Source of the DNA: Symbiodinium natans
Taxonomy: Eukaryota > Sar > Dinophyceae > Suessiales > Symbiodiniaceae
Direction of reading: 5' to 3'
DNA: 64,000 nt
Assembly: GCA_905221605.1 (NCBI GenBank)
Contig: CAJNDS010001313.1
Span: 544,163-608,162 of the forward strand
Shown here: piece after piece, positions 20,001 through 64,000 of the stretch
How the letters are laid out: each line of letters begins with the position of its first letter
How positions within the stretch are numbered: position 1 is the first letter of the stretch
Program-made: the position numbers and the translations under genes
The notes under the pieces: generated by a model
Told to the model about the DNA's origin: nothing
The model's database searches: none
Seen by the model: the letters and a program-made list of their open reading frames with translations, nothing else

Positions 20001-20981
20001 CTTGGACGACAAGACTTTGTGGTTCTTTGCTGTAACTTTGGATCCTTACCTTTTTTGGGTTTATTGGGTTTCTTATTAAGGCAGCTAAGAGTTAAATTTA
20101 TAGCTACCCTCCTCAGTGCAGCCAAGAAGAAGCCCTTCTCCTGCATCAGGCACAAATAAGCCATCCTCCAGTCGGAACCCAAAACCCACATTTCACCCGA
20201 ACCTTCCAGTCCTCCGAAACCCTAAACTTTTAAACCCTAAAACCCTGAACTGTGAAGCTACTTGGAGGTTCATGGTACTTGGTAACTATCAGTAGCCCAA
20301 CTATAACCGTTCTTCTTACCCAATTATAAGCACTAGGGTACTTAAGGGGCTTATATGTGGGTTATAGCTAATTTTTTCATGGGCTACTAAGTACCCTGAA
20401 CCTCCAAGTTTGAGGCGTTTTCAGGTTGCAGCTGCGGCGGTCGCAGGCTTTGGGGCTTACCTGGTACTCTCTTTACCCACAGTTTTCTGGCCTATACATA
20501 CCAGTTATAGGGACAGTTACTGCTAGACTTGAGGTAAATAGAGTCAGAGGAAAGGGTGTAAGTAGGATCTTCTTCTCTCTGTCTATTGCTCTTGGTAGGG
20601 AATCAGGGACTGGGGTATCTCATATCCCCGTATAGGGAATGGAAGTAAGGTACCTAACTTTCTAGTTCCCTACTAAGAGAGGTGATGGGGCTAGCTTAAG
20701 TGAACCGGGCCGGCCCTGTATATCCGGCAGTTACAGGCAACCCTACTCACCCCAAAGCCCAAACCGTTACTCCCTTGAAAGGGGATTTTTTCCCTAGACC
20801 CTAGACCCTAAACCCTAAACCCTAAACCCTAAACCCTAAACCCTAAACCCTAAACCCTAAACCCTAAACTCTCCAATCCCCAGCCCTTTTGGGACCCAGT
20901 CTCCCGGCACCACCTCCTGAGATCGTGTACGACCACTTCCAAGCTTACCCTCATTTCATCCTCTGGTACTACCGGAAGTGA
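10985..20981 (+). CDS. PARP-family ADP-ribosyltransferase, catalytic domain (multi-exon)
   Basis: Exons with compatible phase are 10,985-11,044, 11,422-11,475, 12,029-12,103, 13,940-14,012 and 15,915-about 15,968. A possible exon follows at 19,065-19,121, and the terminal exon is 20,900-20,981 (TGA 20,979-20,981). Spliced text reads FDISFASKAA, QDGMFGAGLYFAEASSK, SDEYCQPNEHNERLS, VILGRPNYIDAPKPF, CMSGWYHSVIG and IVYDHFQAYPHFILWYYRK. This follows the PARP fold order: the G-x-G-x-YFAE-x-SSKSDEY signature (second residue of the H-Y-E triad at 11,449), the YHSV strand, then the VY...QAYPxxI C-terminal strand. The His-containing first motif was not found, so the 5' part is missing or unrecognised. 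In the last exon a Glu precedes IVYD, one position off the usual catalytic Glu. Poly- versus mono-ADP-ribosylation cannot be decided. Introns are mostly telomere-type repeats. Confidence 0.75.
11216..11240 (+). mobile_element. Partial copy of a family F MITE end
   Basis: GAAGTACCACGAACCTCCAAG matches the 3' end of the elements at 12,711 and 20,261. No partner end was found. Confidence 0.4.
11422..11475 (+). CDS. PARP exon: YFAE signature
   Basis: Encodes QDGMFGAGLYFAEASSKS. The acceptor is ATGAG and the donor is GC (TCG/GCAGC). The GC donor makes the join to the next exon SKS-DEY, the PARP consensus. Confidence 0.8.
12029..12103 (+). CDS. PARP exon: SDEY continuation
   Basis: DEYCQPNEHNERLSRSLELD then QSTLQ, 25 codons. 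Acceptor ACTGAG, donor CAG/GTGTAGGG, where the donor is a telomere-type repeat variant. Confidence 0.65.
12711..12863 (+). mobile_element. MITE with about 20-bp TIRs (family F, copy 1)
   Basis: It begins CTTGGAGGTTCATGGTACTT and ends AAGTACCACGAAGCTCCGAG. It is AT-rich inside and shares ends with 20,261-20,408. It lies in a PARP intron. No clear target duplication. Confidence 0.7.
13762..13862 (+). mobile_element. Short TIR element (family G, copy 1)
   Basis: It begins GCCCTAATATAGGGG and ends CCCCTATAGTAGCCC. A relative lies at about 21,669-21,807, with the same start CCCTAATATAGGGGTCGGAA and an internal poly-C/poly-A run. Confidence 0.6.
13940..14012 (+). CDS. PARP exon: VILGR segment
   Basis: VILGRPNYIDAPKPFDDPGL then GCFP. 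Acceptor TTAAG. The donor is the GT of the first GTTTAGGG unit of the following 850-bp array. Ends in phase 1, matching the next exon. Confidence 0.65.
14013..14870 (+). repeat. Large TTTAGGG/TTTAGGGG intronic array
   Basis: About 850 bp that shifts from 7-mer TTTAGGG through mixed units to a homogeneous 8-mer TTTAGGGG array (about 14,540-14,780), then degenerates. It starts exactly at a PARP splice donor. Confidence 0.95.
15329..15414 (+). mobile_element. Introner-like TIR element, family C copy 2
   Basis: Begins CTATCCCCCTTGG and ends AAGGGGAGTATAG, flanked by TACC (15,325-15,328) and TAAC (15,415-15,418). The left flank is open (GCDDLNRALGWKARYT), but the right flank soon meets a stop, so precise exon restoration is not shown. 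Confidence 0.6.
15915..15968 (+). CDS. PARP exon: YHSVI segment
   Basis: With one base carried from the previous exon it reads GRRALEHSCMSGWYHSVIG. Acceptor CGTAG, probable GC donor. YHSV(I/L)G is a PARP landmark before the C-terminal strand. The 3' border is uncertain. Confidence 0.6.
15989..16016 (+). repeat. Poly-G tract
   Basis: About 24 consecutive G. It directly follows the PARP exon and precedes a TTTAGGG array (about 16,032-16,150). Confidence 0.9.
16285..16410 (-). CDS. Possible minus-strand exon (unknown)
   Basis: On the minus strand one frame is open over about 45 codons and protein-like (CTVAWEDLDVPKDVIPKSEP, then TTFILRAKNKLHPN). The plus strand is interrupted in the comparable frame. 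It lies inside a PARP intron; family unknown. Confidence 0.35.
16800..17175 (+). repeat. CCCCTAAA (8-mer) array
   Basis: About 45 units of the 8-mer mixed with CCCTAAA, the mirror orientation of the 14.5-kb array, in the same gene. Confidence 0.95.
17815..17952 (+). mobile_element. Short TIR element (family H, copy 1)
   Basis: It contains TTTGGTCCCTTACG near the left end and AAGGGCCCATACCAAGGGCC near the right end. Relatives with the same ends lie at 58,681-58,816 and about 60,815-60,957. Confidence 0.5.
18550..18790 (+). repeat. Diverged tandem repeat of about 107 bp, 2.2 copies
   Basis: Each copy contains GGGCATG.TCG, GTTCCACATC, TTGTGCAGTATGTTG and ends TGTTT. A third partial copy contains GGGCATGGTCGCGAAAG. 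No coding support. Confidence 0.7.
19065..19121 (+). CDS. Possible PARP exon (SKVSNTYREMV)
   Basis: Open frame SKVSNTYREMVSDSELGRG between an AG acceptor and a donor GT within GTTTAGGG. TYREMV resembles the PARP G-T-x-REF(V/I) strand, but its phase does not fit the terminal exon directly. An unseen exon or a different assignment is possible. Confidence 0.4.
19744..20045 (+). CDS. Exon-like ORF of unknown family
   Basis: An ATG-started frame begins MSDEKLFLGAVPQPAEWLRV and contains SARSITFSLDDKTLWFFAV, followed by a low-complexity tail (YLFWVYWVSY) that looks intronic. Codon texture is convincingly protein-like. It lies between the PARP YHSV exon and the terminal PARP exon, so it is either nested, an extra PARP exon or a mobile gene fragment. 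Not recognised. Confidence 0.45.
20261..20408 (+). mobile_element. MITE with 20-bp TIRs (family F, copy 2)
   Basis: Begins CTTGGAGGTTCATGGTACTT and ends AAGTACCCTGAACCTCCAAG. 148 bp, AT-rich interior. Confidence 0.75.
20900..20981 (+). CDS. PARP terminal exon
   Basis: Acceptor GACCCAG. One base completes a codon, then LPAPPPEIVYDHFQAYPHFI and LWYYRK, then TGA. The pattern xIVYDxxQAYPxxI ends most PARP catalytic domains, normally within a few residues of the C-terminus as here. Confidence 0.75.
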
Positions 20982-22629
20982 AGCCGTACCTGAGAGCAGC
21001 CCCGTCTGCGGTTTAGGGGTTAGGGGTTTGGTGTTTGGGGTTTAGGGCTTAGGGTTTCATAAGTCTGCTTGGAGGATGAGGGGCAGCAAGAAGTAGGTCA
21101 CGCCTCAGAGAAGATTATAGCCCGCTATAAGTAGAGCTACCCTATCCTCCAAGTGAGCCCTAACCCCAAATTCCCAACCCCCACACCCCAAACCCTAAAC
21201 CCCTCCCCTGAAACCATAGAGGCGTCCTTAAGATTTACAGCGCTTCGTGCTGATACGACCGAAGCTGTAGCTCGCAATCGCTTGGACTGGCGTTGAGGTG
21301 GATGTAGGTGTAAGTCTTTAGGGTTCAGGGTGTGGGGCTTAGAACGCATCCCAACCTTAATGCGGCCTGGGTTTAGGGTAGCTAAGGTTTGCGCAAGCTA
21401 CCATACGCAGAGGGCCTCATGTCTCAAGAAGATGATTCCTAACTTCACCCTCGGCACCCAGATATATTTTCGGCTTCTGATGACTTGCTTAAACGACTTT
21501 AGGGCTTAGGTTTATACCACAACGCAAAGCCACAGCAGACTTAGCGACCCCCCTCTCATAGGTCCTTAAACAAGGACGTCTCACCCCTCTAGCGACCCGC
21601 TCCAAACGCTTGAGCGGCCACGAAAGGGGGAACCCAACCGACTCCCCTGGCTGTTTGAAGGGCGAACTTGACCCTAATATAGGGGTCGGAATAATTACTA
21701 AGAATATTCCCTTAGAGTCCCTTTGTTTTCACACTATAACAACCCCCCCCCCCCCAAAAAAAAAAAAGAAACCAATTCTAATCATTAAGGCCCCTATATA
21801 TTTCCAGGGTTCAGGGTTTAGGGTTTTGAGTGTTAACGTTTAAGGGTTTGGGGTCTAGGGTTTAAGGGTTAGGGTTAGGGTTTGGAGGCTTCAGGATTTA
21901 AGGTGTTTGAAGGGCGCACTTGACCCGTACCAGCATTCAGGGTTTAGGGGTTTGTAGGGGTTTTAGGGTTAAGGGTTTAGGGTTTTAAGGTTCAGAGTTT
22001 ACAGGTTACAGGGGTTTTAGGATGAAGGGTTTGGGGTGTAGGGTTTCAGGGCTAGGGCTTATAGGGTTTGGGGTCTTCAGGGTTTAAGGTGTTTGAAGGG
22101 TGCACTTGAACCTTCAAACCCTTAACACCCACAAAATCCTTCACCCCGAACCACTTATAGCATTTAAGGAGATCCCATTCTGGGGCAGATTCTTCCCTAA
22201 ACCCTATAAACCCTACACCCTAAACCGTATACCCCAATTTCAAAGGGCCAGCGAACCTCAGACTGGGCCTCCCAGTCTGTCCAGAGTTAGGGTTTAGGGT
22301 TTGGGGCTTAGGGTTTAGGATTTCGGGTCTAGGGTTTGGGATTTAGGCTTTAGGGTATGGGTTTATGGTTCAGGGTCTAGGGCTGCGCGTTGCAGAGTTT
22401 AGGGTTTAGGGCTCAGGGCTGTGGTTTCTAGGATCTCCAGTGGCTCCCTACTCACTCAACCCTAGTCTTGCAATTGTTTGAGTTTAGGGGTTTGGGATCA
22501 CAGGGTTTAGGGTTTAGGGTTTAGGGTTTAGGGTTTAGGGTTTAGGGTTTAGGGTTTAGGGTCTAGGGCTTAGGGTTTAGGGTTTAGGGTTTATGGTTTG
22601 TTTAGGGGTTTCGGGTCCCAGGGTTTTAG

Positions 22630-22708
22630 AGCCTTCAAGTCGCGCTTCCGATGCCCGGGAGATGAGTCGCGAGATCGTGCCGACCTCCTCTGAACAAAAG
22701 GCACACAG
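22630..22708 (+). CDS. Candidate exon (unknown, possibly 5' part of the Mut-7-like gene)
   Basis: Open frame SSRASDAREMSREIVPTSSE then QKAH, between TTTTAG and a donor that is the first GTTTAGGG of a 120-bp array. Confidence 0.4.
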
Positions 22709-23567
22709 GTTTAGGGTTTAGGGTTTAGGGTTTAGGGTTTAGGGTTTAGGGTTTAGGGTTTAGGGTTTAGGGTTTAGGGTTTAGGGTTTAGGGTTTAGGG
22801 TTTAGGGTTTAGGGTTTAGGGTTTAGGGTTTAGGGCCTAAACTAAAGCCTAAACCCTAAATCCTAAAACCCTGAATCCTAAAACCCTAAACCCTAAACCC
22901 TAGCCCTAGACCCCAAAACCCTACAAAGGGCGGGTTCGTAAGGTCCCGACCTCGGATTTGTCGATGCTAAGCCCTTCCCCTAAAGAGTCTGCGATCCCTA
23001 AAACCCTAAAAGGGTTTAGGGTTTAGGGTTGAGGGTCTTTGAACTTACCGGGAATGAGGGAATGGGCTACCTTCTATCCCCCTAGAACACACCGTAATAT
23101 ACCTTTGCAGGGATTGTATAGGGTACCGACTTCTCGCAGTTTCGGAAGAAGTGAGTTAAGCCATGCAGAACCGAAGACCTCGTAATGCCTGCAGCCCATT
23201 ACTAGGACGCGGAGTAGGCCCTCTCATTACGTGTTTTTAAGGGTTGAAGTTTCCCTTTAAACCACAAAGGGCAGCCTTTTTATTGCTAGGTTACTCTTGT
23301 GTCTAGGTTCTCTCCAAACTCTCTAACAGACGAGCTGCCGGTTAGGGTTCAGGGTTTAGGATTTAGACGCTCACACGTCTCACTCACGAGGGAGCACGGG
23401 ACTATTTCATCTTCCTTGCTCCTCCTCTTTAATGTTAAGCCCTGCCCCCCCCTCCCCCCCCCAACCCTAAACCCCAAACCCTAAACCCTAAAATCTAAAC
23501 CCTAAACCCTAAACCACGGAGTTCCTCGTGAGTCGCTTGACTCCGCTGAAGCGTTACAAGGCCGAAG

Positions 23568-23614
23568 CTCGATGCTGAGCTCTCCACAGACATCGTGCGG
23601 CAGGCCATGACATG
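23568..23614 (+). CDS. Candidate exon (unknown)
   Basis: LDAELSTDIVRQAMT between a GAAG acceptor and a donor at ATG/GTTTAGGG. Charged and helical; may belong to the gene that follows. Confidence 0.35.
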
Positions 23615-25189
23615 GTTTAGGGTTTAGGGTTTGGGGTTTAGGGTTTAGGGTTTTAGGGTTTAGGGTTTAGAGTTTAGGGTTTAGGGCTTAGGGCTTTAGT
23701 GTTTTAGGGTTTAGGGTTTAGGGTTTTCCTGACATTGTCAGGGTTTGAAAGGTTTTGTTGTTCAGAGTTTATTTGAGGGTTTCCGGTTCTAGGGTTCTAG
23801 GGTTCCATGGTTCTGGGGTCTGGGGTTCTGGGGTTCTGGCGTTCTAGGGTTGTTTTTGTTTTTTAGGGTCTTAAGGTTTTAAGGTTTTAAGGTTGCAGGG
23901 TTCTAGGGTTCCAGATTTTTTGGGGGTTTTAGGGTTTTAGGGTTTAGGGTTTCGGGGTTTAGGTTTTTTTTGTGTTTGTGGCTTTTAGGGTTTGGGGTCC
24001 TTATGGTTTTGGTTTTTAGGGCTAGGGCCTTAGGGGTTGGATTTCGAGGGGGTGGCTCCCGCCTCGGAGGTTCATGGGGTTTGGGCATTCCAGCATGGAA
24101 TGCCGCCTCAGCCCCGCACCCTAGCCCAGAATCCTGAACCCTCAACCCCTAAACGCTAAACCCTAAACCCCTAAACCCCTAAACCCTAAACCCTAAACCC
24201 TAAACCCTAAACCCTAAACCCTAACCCCAAAATCCTGAAGCCTCAACCCCTAAACCCTAAACCTTAAGCCCTAGCACAATGCAAGGCCGACTCATCCGGG
24301 ATGATCACATAGGGCTACATAACCTTGCGCACCCCTATAAACTTGGAAACCAGGGAATGGGCTTTCCGCAAATCCCGACGAGGCCCTACATGTTAGGGTT
24401 TTTTGAGGGCCGGGTCTTTCTGAGGCTCTCAGAAATCGTCACTCCTAAACCCTAAACCCCAAACCCTAAACCCTGAACCCTGAACCCTAAACCCTAAATC
24501 CTAAACCATAACCCTAGACCCTGAACCCCACAAAAACCGTGCCAAAAGGCGCTGCGCCTCCTTTGGCACTGTGGCAACTGCCCTCAGGGCCGGGTGGAGA
24601 CGCTAGAGGTGTCGCAGAGTGTTGGGTGTAGGGTTTAGGGTTTAGGGTTTAGGGTGTAGACGCTGGAGGCGTTGCAGGGTTTCGGGGTTCAGGGTGTTTG
24701 GGGTTTAGGGTGTAGGGCTTAGGGTTTAGGGTGGAGATGCCGGAGGTGTCGCAGGGTTTAAAATTTGGGGTTTGGGGTTTAGGGTGTTTAGGGTTTAGGG
24801 CTTGTGGTGTAGGGTGTTTAGGGTTTAGGGCTCAGGGTTACGGGTTTAGGGTTCCGAAACCCTAAACCCTAAAGGGTGTTTAGGGTTCAGGGCTTAGGAT
24901 TATGTAGGGTTTACGGTGTTTAGGGTTTAGGGCTGAGGATGGACGACTCCCCACACGACCATCTTATAGGTTGTCTGAGGCTATCCTATATGGGGGTTGC
25001 GATTAGTGAACGACAAGAATTGGTTTTGGGTGCTTAAGGTAATTTCTGGCCGCAGCTGTCTTCCGGCTGCTAAATACTCGTCATTCTCGTGTGTTGTTGG
25101 CGGGGGAGGGCAGGGGTGTTAGGGTTTAGGGCGTTCCTCTGGAGTGGAGTTTCCCTTTCGGTGGCTTCTATTTGAAGGCGCGCATGCAG

Positions 25190-61686
<36,497 letters not shown>

Positions 61687-64000
61687 GGTAGGGTTTAGGG
61701 TTGAGGTTTTAGGGTTTAGGATTTAGGGTTTAGGGTTGAGGGTTTAGGGTTTGTTTTGTATAGGGTGTATAGGGTTTATACACGAAGACTCCTTCCCGTT
61801 GCCGTCCGTAGCATATCCCGACTTCCACAACTTCCACAACCCTGAACCAAAGGGGCTAAAGCTCCAAGACAGATATCCTAAACCCAAAACCCTAAACCCG
61901 AAAACCCTAAACCCTAAACCCTAAACCCTCAGGGGCGCGTCGCTGGCATTCTCGGCATCCTCGTCGCCTGAGTGCGCTCTCGGGTCTTTGCGGTTGCCCG
62001 GTCGAGTTGGTCTCAACTAGGAGCCCTTTTCACATCACAGATATGTTTGTAGGAAGAAGTATGAGCTCTCACTTTCTATGTACAATATATATATATATAT
62101 ATACATATATGTATGTAGATATAGACATATTTTCGTTTATTATAATTTAGTATCTATACATACGGTACATCTCACTGAGAGTAACCAGGAAGATGCCTAG
62201 TTGTGAGAAGATGGGGGGTGGACGACGAAATCTGTGTCGTCCATCCGATGAGAAAGCCGGTCGTCGGAGAAAGCAGCGAAGCTCCTCGCACAAGGGGGGG
62301 AACAAAAGAATCCAAAAGCCTGGAAAGCCCCCTGAGCCCCAAACCCTACACCCTACACCCTACACCCTTAAAACCTAAACCCCAAACCCTCAAACCCTAA
62401 CCCTAAACCCAAGTCTTAAACCTTAAAACCCTGAACCCCAAGCCCTGAACCCTGAATTTCCCTGAAGCTGCCTGAAGCCTAAACCCTAAAAACCACAAGG
62501 TTTCAAACCCTAAACCCTAAACTCTACATCCAGACCCTGGCTTCCCCTGAGCTCTCACCCAAGACTCTGTAAACCCCCAGGGCCATGAGTCCACCCCATG
62601 GAAGCTTCGCACCCATCTGGTTAAGATTAGGGCTTAGGGTTTAGGGTTTGGTGTCCGCTTTTGTGAGGCTGATGGGACTGTCTAACCGGTCATGTTCATT
62701 TTCAGGTCTTAATCCTGCTCAGAATCCGCTTCTTTAGCCTCATTCGCGCCTTTTCCATTTTCTGCCCGGTCATTGCATTCTTGACCCTAACCCCTGAGCC
62801 CAAAACCCAAAACCCTAAGCCCTAAGCCCTAAACCCTAAACCCTAGACAGCATCATGGGTAGCACAGGTTGTAAGGTGCAGGGTTTCCCCGTTACAGCTC
62901 AGGAAGCTGCGGAAGTCTTAAACCCTGAACTCTGCACTTCGAGATCATAGGGTTTAGGACTTAGGGTTTAAGGTTCAGGGTTCAGGGTTCAGGGTTCAGA
63001 GTTCAGGGTTCAGGGTTGGGTTCAGGGTTTACGGTTTAGGGTTTAGGGCTTAGGGTTTAGGGTTCAGGGTTCAGGGTTTAGGGTTTAGGGTTTAGGGTTT
63101 AGGGCTTAGGGTTTAGGGTTTAGGGTTTAGGGTTTAGAACCCCAAAGCCCCAGGCCCTAAACCCCAAACCTGCTGGTTCTTAGTAGGGAAAGAGGGAATT
63201 AGATGCCTTATTTGCCTATGCCCCCATAGATACCTTTTAAGGGTCTACATAAGGTATCTACTTCCTCCCAAGAGCCAGTCAGTAAGCAAACCACTTAAAC
63301 CCTAAGCCCTAAACCCTGAACCCTAAACCCTAAACCCAAGACCCTAGACCCTAAACCCTAAACCGAATCTTGGCAGGGCAGCCGTAGGAGCAAGTTGTTT
63401 GTTGCACTGGGTCGTTTGGGTGAAGCCCTCACGAAAGCGCTGGGGTGCAGGTTACGGTTTTCGGGCTCTGAGCTCAAGAGTTCAGACGTCTACTAAACTT
63501 GAGAATCTTACACCCCCTAAACCCTAAAGCCTTTAACCCTAAACCCAAAACCCTAAAACCTAAACCCTCCCCTGGCAGAGGCCGATGGCGCCAAAGTTGC
63601 CTGTGCCTGAGACTAGTGCAGTTGCAGCGTTTTGGGTTTAGGGTGTAGGGTTTAGGGCGTAGGGCTTAGGGCTTAGGGCTTAGGGTGTGGGCTTAGTTGT
63701 GGGCGTAGGAGCACGGGGCCACTAAACGATTGTGTACGCATCTGATTTCTCGCACACTCAGCGCACCCCTACTTCCAGCTTAATATTTACTAGGTAGGCC
63801 CTTCGGAGATTTTGCAATTTCCCTTATTGGGTTTTGGGAAGCGAGTCTTCAACAAGAAACATTCAACCTGAGACCCGAAGCCCTAAGCCCCTCAACCTCT
63901 ACATCCCCCCCCGAACAAAAAAAGGGCAACTACACAACAGCAAGTCTTAGCCTCCTAAACCCTAAGCCCTAAGGCCTGAAAATTCCCTAAGCCTGAACCC
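61687..64000. other. Gene-free repeat region at the window end
   Basis: TTTAGGG and CCCTAAA tracts (61,690-61,760, 62,340-62,460, 62,820-62,845, 62,945-63,135, 63,300-63,365). A TA-rich stretch lies at 62,080-62,160. A possible short TIR element containing AGATGCCTTA and TAAGGTATCTAC lies at about 63,185-63,275. No coding sequence I can support. Confidence 0.65.

Larger units (their letters stand above)
20982..25189. other. Repeat-rich region between the PARP and Mut-7-like genes
   Basis: TTTAGGG arrays at about 22,501-22,570 and 22,710-22,830, and degenerate TTTAGGG at 21,830-22,440 and 23,620-24,030. CCCTAAA lies at 24,160-24,230. Three copies of a GGAGACGCTGGAGGTGTCGC-like minisatellite unit lie near 24,594, 24,656 and 24,732. 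A hairpin-forming GGCGCTGCGCC lies near 24,553. Two exon-like islands are listed. Confidence 0.65.

Overview
The window looks like nuclear DNA from a dinoflagellate, probably Symbiodiniaceae-like. Four things suggest this. Plant/dinoflagellate-type TTTAGGG repeats occur in both orientations throughout. Genes are cut into many short exons, often with GA or GC splice donors. All recognisable genes lie on the + strand. A PAN-domain surface-type protein, a PARP and a Mut-7-like exonuclease are all eukaryotic. There are no bacterial operons, rRNA, tRNA or CRISPR. The species is inferred, not proven.

Layout. (1) 1-2349: the 3' end of a gene for a secreted-type protein with a Cys-rich region, a Thr/Ser/Pro mucin-like linker and two PAN/Apple-like modules. 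(2) 2.4-10.9 kb: telomere-type repeat tracts around isolated exon-like islands. (3) 10,985-20,981: exons of a PARP catalytic domain, running into a stop codon. (4) About 22.6-61,686: a Mut-7/EXD3-like exonuclease gene. Its DEDDy motifs I (28,076) and II (28,629) lie upstream of a retroelement, motif III (50,307-50,319) lies downstream, and the Mut7-C zinc domain lies at 52.9-57.3 kb. (5) 29,293-49,202: a complete 19.9-kb Ty1/copia-order LTR retroelement inside one intron of that gene. It has identical 290-bp LTRs and a perfect 5-bp target duplication (GTTTA). (6) 61.7-64 kb: mostly repeat tracts with no gene I can support.

The retroelement is the most striking object. ORF1 (4103 aa) carries a coiled-coil/gag region, two CCCH zinc fingers, protease, integrase, RT, RNase H and a 1.2-kb-residue extension with cytosine-methyltransferase-like motifs. 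ORF2 and ORF3 share a frame and are separated only by one TAG. ORF3 carries a CCHC knuckle, a zinc ribbon and a region I read as a Tpt1/KptA RNA 2'-phosphotransferase with all four expected catalytic residues (R-H-R-R). A short CGG-N5-CCG hairpin motif recurs along the element in different reading frames and in its non-coding parts.

The second theme is introns made from small inverted-repeat elements (introners). In at least four places a 97-230 bp TIR element sits in a coding exon between short direct repeats. Removing the element plus one repeat copy restores the reading frame and a sensible protein exactly. In most cases the target duplication supplies the donor (GT or GA) and the element's terminal AG supplies the acceptor. 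Other introns are packed with TTTAGGG repeats, and several donors are simply the GT of GTTTAGGG.

Limits: exon borders come from reading frame, phase and family motifs only. No alignment, transcript or structure search was run.
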